From NCBI GenBank assembly GCA_900618795.1, contig UYJD01000009.1, positions 1,320,998 through 1,384,997 on the forward strand: DNA of 64,000 bases. Reading direction: 5' to 3'. The position numbers and the translations under genes were made by a program. How positions within the stretch are numbered: the stretch's first letter is position 1; each line of letters begins with the position of its first letter. The notes below the pieces were generated by a model that was not told the origin of the DNA, searched no databases, and saw nothing but the letters and a program-made list of their open reading frames with translations. The DNA is from Cyanodermella asteris (lineage: Eukaryota > Ascomycota > Lecanoromycetes > Ostropales > Stictidaceae). Of the stretch, positions 25,034-35,171 are shown in pieces.

Positions 25034-26657
25034 ATGGCGAGGAAGTGTCTGTCGGGGCTGATCGCTCCAGTGGAGCATTTACACGGCAGAACGCCGGGGT
25101 TGCGAAAGCTGCCGTTTCGAGCCGTCGGAGTCATTTTGCTCCTTTGCATCGTGAACGCGCTGGTGTGGGTTGCGGCAGCAGTGGTGTTGGTCAGTACATA
25201 CACATGAATCGAGTGAAAGACTGTCTATAATCCATGTACTAACGCTACATGTTCTCTATAGCGATACAATGAGTAAGTTTTTCCCCTTGTCTCCCTCCCT
25301 CCAACTATCATACGACTGTAAATCGAAAGTTCGGATCAAATATACATACTCCCCGAAACTCCAGTGTCGTATCACTCTCACTCTCACACTCTTGAACAAA
25401 TATCATTTCGATTCCGTACAATGACACACTCGGCTCATTTCTTCTTTTTTTTCTTCCCAAACAGAACCCTCGTCTCGACATGCGTCCTTGCCTACACCCT
25501 CGGCCTCCGACACGCCCTCGACGCCGACCACATCTCCGCCATCGACCTCATGACGCGACGTCTCGTCGCCTCCAAACAGCGGCCCGTGACCGTGGGCACC
25601 TTCTTCTCCCTCGGGCACAGCACGATCGTGATCATGACCTCCATCGTCGTGGCCGCGACCGCAGACGCAATCTCCGACCGCTTCGACTCCTTTTCGACAA
25701 TCGGGGGCATCGTCGGGACGAGCGTGTCGGCCGGGGTGCTGATCTTGCTGGGGTTGATCAATGCGTGGATTTTGTACAGGTTGGTTGGGAGGATGAGGGG
25801 GTTGCTCAGGCGGGATCCGAGGGGGGTGGGCAGGGAGGAGGAGGAGCAGCAGCGGGAAGAAGGGGTCGGCGGGAACGAGATGGGGTTTCACGGGGTGGGG
25901 TGCATGAGCGTGCTGTTGAGGGGGGTGCTGAAGATGGTTGATCGGCCGTGGAAAATGTATCCGTTGGGGGTGCTGTTTGGGTTGGGCTTCGATACGAGTT
26001 CGGAGGTGGCGCTTTTGGGGATTGCGTCGATTGAAGGGGCGAGGGGGACGAGTATTTGGGTCATTCTCATCTTTCCGATCTTGTTCACAGGTATGATCCT
26101 CCATCGCCTTGACAATTATAGGGACTTTCTGAGATTGCAAATCTGTTCCTCTTTGGTGTTCGCTGACATGCTCGATAGCTGGCATGTGTCTCATCGATAC
26201 GATTGATGGGGCCCTTATGCTTTCGTTGTATACTTCGACATCCCTGGCCAAAGATCCGATTGCGATCCTTTACTATTCGATCGTCCTCACTGTTATCACG
26301 ATCATGGTGGCAATTGTCATTGGGACGATCCAGCTGCTGAATCTGGTCTTGAACGTGGCAGCGCCGGAAGGTCCGTTTTGGGATGGTGTTGAGGCCGCCG
26401 GCGATCATTTTGACATCATCGGCGGTGCTATTTGTGCTTCATTCTTGGTATTTGGCGGGCTGAGTGTTGTTTTGTACAAGCCGTGGAGGAGAAGCATGAA
26501 TCAGAGGCAAGCAACACGATTTCGAGACTCGGACGAATCCGCTTTGGAGGCAGAAGTTCCAATGGAAGACCCGGCGGCGGACGGACAGGCGACCAAAGAA
26601 CCGAGCAAAGCGAAGCCATCGAGCCAGGCGAATATACTGGAGATCGAAGATGCTTAA
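25034..26657 (+). CDS. NiCoT-family nickel/cobalt transporter
   Basis: High-affinity Ni2+/Co2+ permease, which in fungi feeds urease. Four exons: 25034..25189, 25262..25272, 25465..26090 and 26179..26657, giving 423 residues. The second exon is only 11 nt (CGATACAATGA) and is required: exon 1 ends in phase 0 while exon 3 needs two bases before it, and the joined sequence VVLRYNETLVSTCVLAYTLGL fits the family. The signature RHALDADHISAID has the metal-binding HX4DH (His72 to His78); LGHSTIV and GLGFDTSSEVALL are the other conserved loops. Eight membrane helices are expected. A Glu/Gly-rich cytosolic loop (about 155-185) sits between them. The last exon begins AGMCLIDTIDG and ends with a hydrophilic tail. 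Confidence 0.92.
25190..25261 (+). other. Intron 1 of the nickel transporter
   Basis: 72 bp, GTCAGT donor, perfect yeast-like branch point TACTAAC at about 25237-25243, acceptor CTATAG. Confidence 0.8.
25262..25272 (+). other. 11-nt microexon of the nickel transporter
   Basis: Bounded by CTATAG and GTAAGT. It adds RYN plus two bases of the next Glu codon and is the only simple way to connect the flanking exons in frame. Confidence 0.78.
25273..25464 (+). other. Intron 2 of the nickel transporter
   Basis: 192 bp, GTAAGT donor; a long pyrimidine tract precedes the acceptor CCAAACAG. Confidence 0.75.
26091..26178 (+). other. Intron 3 of the nickel transporter
   Basis: 88 bp, GTATGA donor and CGATAG acceptor, phase 1, with GCTGAC as branch-like motif. 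The join reads ILFTAGMCLIDT. Confidence 0.8.
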
Positions 26658-27003
26658 CATTTTAATACGCAAGCTCGCCTTGGCTTCTTGCTAGCAGCAT
26701 TGATACATCAGTCTCCGTTGAGTGGGGTATCCAAGCGCTTCAATCATGAAATCCGTCCAACCATGCCGTACACCTTCAGATGCTGTGCTATAAAAACAAA
26801 CGCTCGTCATCCACCTTCAGGGTGTTTTGAAACACAAACTCCCAATGCTGCAGATCGACGCTTTTGGAATGCTACCAATCGTTGCAGATCCGTCCTCTGG
26901 GATTTGTGCCAGCGCAAGGTCCACCATAAATGAGGAAAGCCACGCAGATGCACTCGATCTGCAATTGTTATCGCTCTCCTCGGTCGTACTGCACGAGGGT
27001 GCG
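26658..27003. other. Convergent 3' region
   Basis: Between the nickel transporter and Atp23 genes; nothing beyond 3' UTRs is supported. Confidence 0.4.
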
Positions 27004-27776
27004 TTATTTGTAGATCTCATCAAATGGCCTCGTATCCGCGAAACAGCTTTCCCATACGCTGTTCACTGCCTCCTCAGCCTGTGCTTTGCTCTTGCAAGCC
27101 GCTCGGGCCTGGACACTCTCGATTGCTCGCCTCTTGACACAAGACTGGTGTCCCTGGGTCAACTTCCATCGATCTCGCCCGAAGAATTCGCGCATGAACC
27201 GGCATTCGCCACTTAGACTGCTGGCCCTGATCTCTGTACACGCAGCGTGCTTCAGATCCCACCAATCGACTTTGAAGCGGACGTGATCCCAGGCATGGAC
27301 CATCTCGTGTGCAAGGGCGTCCTCCATGTGTTTCCTCTCTCTGAGATTGTTGGCGCAGAGTCTAATGCCGTAACCCGGATCGAAGCCCCCCTCTTGGTAT
27401 TCGTCGCATCTTCGGCAGAAGATGTTGTCGCTGTTGATGTCGCCGCCGAGCTGGTTGATGTTGTCGCGCATGAACCGCACTATAGGGCCTGCGTACAGTG
27501 GTTAGCAGGACGAGCAGCCAACCTTAGAGACTGCAGGTGCGTACTGTGTTTTAACAACCAATCCTTGTTGGACTCGCAGTTCTTGCAATCCCGCTCTTCC
27601 TTCTGGAGGTCCTGGTCAAGGCGAAACCTTTCAACGCCGGCTTCGCTAATGCGACCGGTGAGGATGTTGAAGACGTTCAGTAATGTCCTGCCTTTTTGAA
27701 ACTCGACGCCATCTGTGCTAAGCTCCCGACCGGCCGGACTCTTGGTGGTTGATTCGCTCTGGGTATTGTCCGCCAT
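27004..27776 (-). CDS. ATP23: Mitochondrial metalloprotease Atp23
   Basis: Intermembrane-space protease that matures Atp6 and assists assembly of the F0 part of ATP synthase. Exons 27776..27545 and 27488..27004, split by a 56-bp phase-1 intron (GTACGC...CGCAG), encode 238 residues. The join reads [16 protein letters not shown], as in the family. The zinc-protease motif HEMVH has His138, Glu139 and His142. Conserved cysteines appear as DCKNCES, FCRRCDE and SCVKRRA, typical of Atp23, which is imported through the disulfide relay. Length agrees with fungal orthologues. Secure. Confidence 0.96.
27489..27544 (-). other. Intron of the ATP23 gene
   Basis: 56 bp, GTACGC donor and TACGCAG acceptor, with a CTAACC branch-like motif near the 3' end. 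Confidence 0.8.
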
Positions 27777-29166
27777 GAGGTCCGCGGCATGAAGGAGCTG
27801 CGTGCGCGATTGACCAAATAACGACGCTCAAACTTAAGCAACTTGTGGCAGGCAAGTTATCGATTAGCAATCAGCGATAAGATAGGGAGGTGATGCAGGG
27901 TGAGTGGAAGTCGAGTCTGGTTGCAGTGTAATGGTTGCTGGAACGAGCTGCCGGATTTCGAGGATCAATAAAATCAGAGCCGCATGAGCACATGAAGCAG
28001 CTGAGCTGCAACGCCGCCGCACCGCCAGCTATGCCAGCTATGCCAGCAGTCGCCTGGATGATCTTGATTCCTCGTACCAAAATGATCAGCGTTCGTGTTA
28101 CGATTTGGGAAAGTCGGTCGCGCACCGTACTACGGATTTTGGAATCCCGTCTCACACCGTAGTTACGACTTCACACCTGCTAGATTTGCCTTTCCGGACG
28201 AACGTACGGGGTTCAATACAATTCTACGGAGGCTGGCGGCTGATTCAGACTCCACCGCTGGACTTGCATTATTCCAAACGACATTGCGAATATCATAAGA
28301 CGGGGCCAAGTAGACTCTAGCTACCAGCACGTTGATTCCGGAATGCGACTCAGCTCCACAAGTGTCGTTCTCTAGAGGCTGTAGGCGGGCCGCTGCCGTG
28401 CATCACTCATCAGTAATGTCGACACGAGGTTCATGATAGTTTATGCCGGGGAATCCCTGATCCCGGCTGTCGAGGCAGATCCGCGAGCATATCGAACGAG
28501 CTTGAAGGGCACTGCTGACCAACTCGAGTCACGAAATCTGACAGCCACAAAAAAAACAAAAAAAACTCTAGACCAACAACTCAGTCTGCCGCAAGACAAG
28601 CGTCCACACAGCACCACACCCTCCTGTCATATTTCCCTAGATTCCGTCCGCAGCGGCCTGGCACCAAGAAGTCGGATTTGACTTTCTGTAGGGCGCTGAC
28701 ATTGCTGACGCGGTGGATGACTACTTTCGAGGCATCTCTGCTCTCCGCGTGAAGCCCGAGGTCGGCGCAGTAGGCACATGGGCGGATTGCGAACGAATCG
28801 TACATTTCCTGCTCACGCCCATTCGACTGTGAGGGTGATCACTCCGTGGCGGTGAACAGTGTGCGCCCTGTTTGTTTGCCCCATTCCGTTCCCCCGGTCT
28901 GCACAGTGTTGCACCTGCTCCGCTGGCCTCACTCAGCACCAAGCCAGCCCGGACTGTGCCAGACTGCCAGACTGCCAGACGGGGACGCAGCACGCAGAGG
29001 CAACTCGATTCTCGCCTTCCTCTATGGCCAGTGCTGCATTACACCATTTGCTGATGCCAGAGCCTTGCCTCTGACGCGACCACCGGCCTGTCTCCATATA
29101 TAAGACGCCATGGACGACCACGATTTTCAGTCTGAACATAATGTTCGCTTCACCGTACCCGCCGCC
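27777..29166. promoter_or_regulatory. Divergent upstream region, ATP23 / glutamate 5-kinase
   Basis: 1.4 kb without a supportable gene. Small direct repeats occur at about 28023-28047 (ATGCCAGCT) and 28958-28980 (GCCAGACT), and A-runs at about 28549-28565. The kinase TATA box lies at its right end. Confidence 0.4.
29097..29104 (+). promoter_or_regulatory. TATA box of the glutamate 5-kinase gene
   Basis: TATATAAG. It lies 6 bases before an ATG at 29110 and 63 before the ATG at 29167, which argues that only the second is in the mRNA. Confidence 0.65.
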
Positions 29167-30817
29167 ATGAAGAACGACAAACATTTTACTATAGTCATCA
29201 AGCTGGGTGTGTGTAACTTTCTTTTGCGTTTGACTGTGCTACACCGATTTGGCCTGTCTCATCCTCGTTTTGCTTTTCTCTCTCTTTTTCTCTCATTCTT
29301 GACCTGATGTGCAAGTTCGATGCTAACATCCCTTCGTAGGCACCAGTTCGATCGTGGACGAGAAAACCCATCAACCGATCCTGTCCATTCTCGGCCTGAT
29401 TGTTGAGACGGTTACCAAACTACGCCAGGATGGCCACCGCGTGGTCCTCGTGTCATCAGGCGCCATCGGCGTGGGGCTGCAGCGAATGCACATGGACAAG
29501 AAGCCCAAAACGCTGGGCAAGAAGCAGGCCCTGGCAGCCGTCGGCCAATGCAGGCTAATGAGCATGTGGGATAGCCTGTTCGCCCACATGAACCAGCCCG
29601 TCGCACAGATCCTGCTCACCCGCAACGACATTGCCGACAGGTCGCAGTACCAAAACGCCCAGAACACGCTAAACTCGCTGCTGAACATGGACGTCGTGCC
29701 CATCGTCAACGAAAACGACACGCTTTCCGTGGCCGAGATCAAGTTTGGCGATAATGATACTCTCTCCGCTATTACCGCCGCCATGGTGCAGGCGGATTAT
29801 CTCTTCCTCATGACCGACGTTGACTGTCTGTATACGGCCAATCCGCGGACGGACCCACTCGCCAAGGCCATTGAGGTCGTGTCAGATATTGCGGATCTCG
29901 ACGTCGATGTCTCGTCAGCAGGGTCAGCATTGGGAACTGGTGGCATGTCGACCAAGATCACCGCCGCACGCTTGGCCACTTCTGCCGGCGTCACGACCGT
30001 CATCACAAAGTCGTCTAAACCCGGAAACGTCCTCGAAATCGTCAACCACGTTCAAGCACTGAAGGCCACATCAGCAGAATCATTACCTCCCACACCAGCA
30101 GTAGATGGCCTTTCTACCACAAACCTCGTCCCAGCTGCTCCCTTACATACACGCTTCCTTCCTTCATCAACACCCATACGAGACCGATCGTTCTGGCTAC
30201 TATATGGCCTCGCACCGCACGGAACGATATACATCGACGAAGGCGCCCACAAAGCCCTAAGTTCGAAAGCAGGCCTCTTACCTATCGGCGTCGTGGCCGT
30301 CGACGGCACCTTCAACCAACAAGAAGCCGTCCGAATAGTGGTCGTCAAACGCCTGAAACCGCCCCGAACGTGGTCACGGCCGCACACTCCCCGGGACATG
30401 TCAGCCGAATCGTCACGATCCAACTCCCCGGACCTGTCCGCGTCGCCACCCCGCATGGATCGCTCGATATCGAGTCTCAGCTCGATGGAAAACGACGTCG
30501 ACCTAGACATCGACAGACCCCCGAAGACGGCAGACGTAGGGGAGGATTACGAGCACACCGGGCCCGGGGGCACGGCGTTGGAGGTCGGGCGGGCGCTGGT
30601 GAATTACTCGTCGGTGGAAGTCAAGCGGATCGCCGGTCTGCGTAGCACGGAGACCAGGTTCGTGCTTGGGTATGCCGATTCGGAGTACGTGGCCCTCCGG
30701 GAGAATGTCAGCTTGATTACCAAGACTCCCGGGACCGCTACGCCGACGACACCGACCTTCAAGCCCACTCACGCGAGGGTCAGCAGCGCGATGGGTGGAC
30801 TCGCGAAATTTGCATAA
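29167..30817 (+). CDS. PRO1: Glutamate 5-kinase (gamma-glutamyl kinase)
   Basis: First enzyme of proline synthesis, phosphorylating glutamate with ATP. Exons 29167..29206 and 29340..30817 (133-bp intron, branch TGCTAAC) give 505 residues. I chose ATG 29167 over 29110 because the TATA box sits directly before the latter. The kinase domain has IVIKLGTSSIV across the splice, VLVSSGAIGVG, and PIVNENDTLSVAEIKFGDND, then LGTGGMSTKITAA, the family hallmarks. A C-terminal PUA domain starts near HGTIYIDEGAHKAL and ends near RFVLGYADSEYV. It is interrupted by about 70 Ser/Pro/Asp-rich residues, which accounts for the extra length over yeast Pro1 (428). Secure; the role of the insert is unknown. Confidence 0.96.
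29207..29339 (+). other. Intron of the glutamate 5-kinase gene
   Basis: 133 bp. GT dinucleotides at 29207, 29209, 29211 and 29213 compete; 29207 is chosen because it gives the invariant KLGTSS. The 29213 donor is also in phase but would insert two residues in the motif. Confidence 0.7.
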
Positions 30818-31088
30818 GGCGGAACTGTTTTTTCTGCAGCATTTTCTTTCTGGGACGGCATTGCAACGAAATCGCATCGGCGGAGCTCGCATCTAGAGAA
30901 CGCTCCTGCCTCCTTTAATGACCATTCTAGATAAACCCTGGCGGCTACGCCAAAAGTATTTGGTAGATTTCCGACATCCAAATTGATATTTTCACAAGAA
31001 TTGTGCACGATTTCAAGTCTATACAAAACTGCGCACTTTATGTAACGTATACCACCCAAAGTCTCGAGTCTAAGAAGGAAGTCCACTC

Positions 31089-33040
31089 CTATCGACCGCT
31101 CTCCAGCTTCGTCACCACCGGCGCCGTAAAATACACCACCAGAAACCCGGCCCAGCTACTAACCACGCCGAGCGCACAATACGTACTCACAAACATCAAC
31201 GGCAAAAACTCGTACCTATCCCCAAAAACCACCCCGTGCACGCACGAACAGTAAACCAGCAACGGAATCGCCACAAGATTCCACGCCATGGTCAACCGAT
31301 CCAGCACAAAAATCCTCGTCCCCTTTTCTGGTGCGGGGGCAATCCGTTCAAACACGACCTGGAACACGAGGATCCAGCTCGCCGTGTACAGGAACTTGAT
31401 CGGCCAGGTGCCGGCGTCGAAGAGGAGCGGGAACAGGGAGACGTGGCCCGCGGTGCACAGCGGCGAGAAGGCGGACAGGTAGCGGCGGTCGGTCAGGGCG
31501 ATCAGGGAGAAGGGAAGCAGGATCAGGAGGATTGCCTTTTCGTGCACGTGGTAGCCGAAGAGGAAGGAGGCGTAGGCGCATAGCGTGATGCTGGAGATGA
31601 AGTTACGCCACGTGAGCGTCAGGAAGAGCTTGACGAGCGGTGGCTGTGTAGGTTTCGTTAGCAGGTTAGCGAAAAGCGATTTCCTCCAAGGCTTCGGTTC
31701 AATGGATATCAGATTTGATGACATTGTTTAGCTTCCCGCAATGCGTTGGCTTCGTAGGGCTGCAGGAATATGGCGCACGGCACAGCGCATGGGGTGGGTG
31801 AGGTCTACCGCCCCCTGTCATCGCCCGCCAGGTCCAAAGCTGACGCGCGCGCATGATAGAGACGCAAAACTTGCCGTTGTAGGCAGGAGATGGGGTGAAT
31901 AGTGTGGGAAAGGAAACTCACCAGCATAGCTAACAGCGTCAGGACAAATGTCATGCCTGACGTGATTTCGGGCAGGACCGCGAATTGCACGTCGCCAACC
32001 AAGCCGCGGGTAAGACTGGCGGCAGCTTCCCGGTTGACTGCAATGCCGAGTCGGGGTGCGAGGTAGATGAGCACGCGGTCGACGAATGAGTAGATGGCCC
32101 ACGCATTCGGTGCCCAGTAAGCGTGCGTCAAGCCTCGCGCAAAGGGAAAGAGACGACTGAGAAGCTGGGGCATCTGACCCCAGCCGACAAAGGGACCGAA
32201 CGCAGCGCCGAAGACGGCAACCAAACCCAGACCAAGCTTGATGCAGTTGAGGAAGCGAATACTGAAAATCGATCGACCCAGGCAATACGATCTGAGTAGA
32301 AAGACGAAATATGCGGGTGCCAGGTAGAGATAGATGTGCTTGAAGCAGAGCAGAGTCGCAAAGAGCAGTCCAGAGACTAGAGTCGTCGACGGCTTCCTCG
32401 CGAGCGCCAACGAAAGTATGAGCAGCCCGTACATCATGCCATTGTACTGAAAGTGGATGTGATCGATAATCAGTAAGCCGGGGCTGAGGAAGATGCTCAA
32501 CGCAGCGGCGTGTGCCAAATGCCTGGATGCGGGCGGAACCAGCTTGACATATTGCACCAGAGAGTAATACAGCACAAGTTCGGTGACGATGACGGTGGAT
32601 CTCTGGAAGGCGATTGTTTGCCAGGAGTCGTAGTTGAGGTTGCTGACCAAAAGCATCGCCGAATCAAAATACTGGGCCAGATAGGAGAGGCCGTATTCGA
32701 AGTAGGCAAAGAAAGGAGGATAATCGAGAGTCCATTCTGATGTCTTTTCGAAATACCATTCCCGGACGGGGAGGGAATGTGTGAGGGCGAGCCAATTTCG
32801 ATGTACCTCGAAGTCTGTGGAGTGGCTGAATGAGATTAGCTTGACCTCGAATAAACTAGTACGCAAAATGGGATCGTCTCAGGCTTCACATTTGATACAT
32901 TTTGATTTCGTTCGAAAGTAGGAAATATCACGGAAGCTGATCTTCGCAACGAGGTAAGATACTCACTAGGCGGGAAATAGGAGAACCTTCAACGCAGTAG
33001 CCACCACGAAGGCGTGTTTCAAAGACGGGGAAGAGTCCAT
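31089..33040 (-). CDS. ALG8: Alg8, dolichyl-P-Glc alpha-1,3-glucosyltransferase
   Basis: Adds the second glucose to the dolichol-linked oligosaccharide in the ER lumen during N-glycan synthesis. Three exons, 33040..32967, 32825..31922 and 31643..31089, give 510 residues. The first join yields [20 protein letters not shown], the luminal loop with the conserved acidic residue of ALG6/ALG8 enzymes. [17 protein letters not shown] and [13 protein letters not shown] are family blocks, as is [13 protein letters not shown] in the last exon. Many membrane helices. The C-terminus lacks a dilysine signal. Introns are 141 and 278 bp, long for this window; the second uses CTG-GTGAGT and ACACAG and gives TLLAMLPPLVKLF, which lines up with human ALG8. 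Secure as Alg8 rather than Alg6 by these blocks. Confidence 0.95.
31644..31921 (-). other. Intron 2 of the ALG8 gene
   Basis: 278 bp, GTGAGT donor, ACACAG acceptor preceded by two GCTAAC motifs. The longest intron I call here; phase 0. Confidence 0.7.
32826..32966 (-). other. Intron 1 of the ALG8 gene
   Basis: 141 bp, GTGAGT donor and ATTCAG acceptor, phase 2; the join restores a Tyr codon before [11 protein letters not shown]. Confidence 0.8.
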
Positions 33041-33572
33041 CTCCGCCACAATTGAAAGGATTGGCTACAGCACAGTAACACGAGCCACCAAATCAGGAAT
33101 TTGGCAGGATCCAATGGTCCGACTTCACGAGGCAATTAGGAAATGAGGAAACCGTGGAAGGCCTGGAATTAAGCAAGGACAGGCATTGCGCGGCCGCTTT
33201 TTGGGGTTGGGTGAAGCAAGGAAGTTCGAGGTCTTCGTTTCGGAAACCAGATGCAGCCGGACACGCGGTTCTGCCCAGCAAATGAAATTCAGAGAGATTG
33301 TATCAGAAAAGACTGGATTGCGTTCAATGCTGTTCCTGGAGTTGAGGACTTCTCTCTACAGCTCACAGTTGAGACCACGGGTCGAGTCCAGCGGCGTTAG
33401 CGGCACTATGTCCAGCTGCCTTCCCGCAACCTCGGACCCTGATCGACATGGAATCAAGAGCCACGATGCAGTTACAGCATCGGATGAAACACACTCTGAC
33501 CCTCCGCTTCTGAGACCTCATTGACTTCTTTTGCACCTGCTGCCTTTCGACTGTCGCTGCGCGAGTAATTGT
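33041..33572. promoter_or_regulatory. Upstream region of ALG8 and rightward genes
   Basis: Divergent promoter sequence. No TATA box, ORF of note or RNA gene was recognised. Confidence 0.35.
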
Positions 33573-33782
33573 ATGGATACTTCGACTCTTGCTGTCAAGC
33601 ACGCCCTATCTGTGAGCACACTCAGCATACAACACTCCTTTGACTTGTCAGAACGTTCGCTAGCTATCGTTCGAGAGATTCGCATTGCGGTCGTTGCAAT
33701 CGCCACCGGTTTGACCATTGCCAGCGTCGCGAGGAGTTATTGGGACTACCGAAAGACAAGAGGAGGCAAGACGGACTCATAA
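33573..33782 (+). CDS. Possible small single-helix protein
   Basis: A 69-codon ATG frame with one hydrophobic helix (about residues 36-54, IRIAVVAIATGLTIASVA) flanked by Arg/Tyr/Lys residues, ending in a Lys/Arg/Gly-rich tail. It sits 120 bases before the lectin gene on the same strand. The composition looks like a small membrane protein, but I recognise no family, and it could equally be chance or part of the lectin leader. Confidence 0.28.
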   Translation: MDTSTLAVKHALSVSTLSIQHSFDLSERSLAIVREIRIAVVAIATGLTIASVARSYWDYRKTRGGKTDS

Positions 33783-33901
33783 AGACTTGCGAGAAGCTAC
33801 GACTCAGAACTTGGCCGCGCGGCTCTGATCACCTCGTAGTCGCGTGCCTCTGATAGCGAACACCGTCTTCAACACCGTTTTCCACAAGCTTCTCCTCTAC
33901 C

Positions 33902-35171
33902 ATGCAGACACTTCTCTCTGTGGCTGCTCTTGCAGTCTCTACATCTGCCTATATCGTCGATAGCGCTTCGTTCGGTCAATCCGGCGCAATCGCACCAGAG
34001 GGGCATGTCAAGAACTGGCTTCTGAGCGGACATGGCTACACTCCAGAACTATACTCGGACAAAATTGTTTTGACGCCGCCAGGACCCGGCAAGGTGCAAG
34101 GTGCAGCATGGACGGAAGCTCGCATACCTTCGCATGAGTGGTTGGTCGACTTTGAGTTTCGCGCCTCTGGTCCCGACCACGCCAATGGACAGCTACAGGT
34201 CTGGTACACAAAAGAGAACCAGCAAGGGATTGGTGACAAGAACATCTACGGTGTCAACACCTTCACCGGTCTCGCACTGCTCATCGACCCGCTTGGAGGT
34301 AGAGGTGGAGGTATTCGGGCATTCCTCAACGATGGCACAATTGACTTTGCGAAATCCGAGGTTTCCACATTGCCCTTTGGCCATTGCGACTACGCGTATC
34401 GAAACTTGGGGCGCCCGTCCAAAATGCAGATTCACCAAGATTCAACAGGTCTTGAGGTTTTGATAGACGGCAGTCGGTGCTTCAAAGCCGAGGGGGTCAC
34501 GCTTCCAGGCGACAACTATTTTGGCATCACCGCGAACACTGGAGAAACCCCGGACAGCTTCGAGCTGTTCAAGTTTGTGACGCAGACAGGAATCGGTGTC
34601 GCTCGTGAAGAGCCCGTTAGACAGCAGGTGATGGGCAACCCGCCTGGCCAGCAGAACGAGCAGGCGAGAGTCAAGGCACCCCCACCAAAGGTCGGCGGAA
34701 CACCAGACTCGCCAATGCTGAACGACATTCACCAACACGCTCGCCTCTTGACGGAGCAGGTTCCTGAGGGCTTCCAGAAGCTCAAGCAGAAGGTCGACGA
34801 TATCAGCAATCACGCCGTGAGAAAGGACGAGATCCGAGCTCTCGAGGCGAAGCTCGATCGCATCCAGACTCTTCTGGAAAAGGTCTCGAACGAGCAGCGC
34901 GACTACTCGGGACACTTTAGGGAGATTCAAAATGACCTGAAGGCTGGTACGAGCTCGGTTCTGGGCAAGCTCCCGGAAAGCATGGAATCAGGTATGTTCA
35001 GCTCCACCATGGCTCCGCACTTTTGGTAACATGCTAACAAGATCAGCAATCACCAAGCACGGACCTAGCACCACGCAATTCGTCTTCATCGTGATCGCTG
35101 GCCAGCTCATGCTCGGTCTTGGTTACATTCTATACAGGAGACGCCTGGAGAGTCCTAAAAAATATCTATGA
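33902..35171 (+). CDS. L-type lectin cargo receptor (ERGIC-53/Emp47-like)
   Basis: Type I membrane protein that binds high-mannose glycoproteins and cycles between ER and Golgi. Exons 33902..34991 and 35047..35171 (55-bp intron, branch TGCTAAC) give 404 residues. A signal peptide covers about 1-16. The leguminous-type lectin domain (about 18-230) shows FRASGPDHANGQLQVWYT, then GVNTFTGLALLIDP and a Cys pair in the later part. A helical stretch follows (about 270-350). The second exon, missing if the frame is read through the intron, supplies the membrane helix FVFIVIAGQLMLGLGYILY, an RRR stop-transfer and the C-terminal KKYL. This is a KKxx dilysine COPI retrieval signal, which supports the model. 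Confidence 0.94.
34992..35046 (+). other. Intron of the lectin gene
   Basis: 55 bp, GTATGT donor, TGCTAAC branch, GATCAG acceptor, phase 1. Confidence 0.85.

Noticed and set aside
25403-26251. Minus-strand frame of 282 codons, His/Pro/Gln-rich
   Set aside because: It is antisense to the nickel transporter exons; the odd composition comes from the G-rich coding strand.
29110-29166. Upstream ATG (29110) as start of glutamate 5-kinase
   Set aside because: It lies 6 bases after the TATA box and so should be outside the mRNA; ATG 29167 has a good context and fits the family N-terminus.
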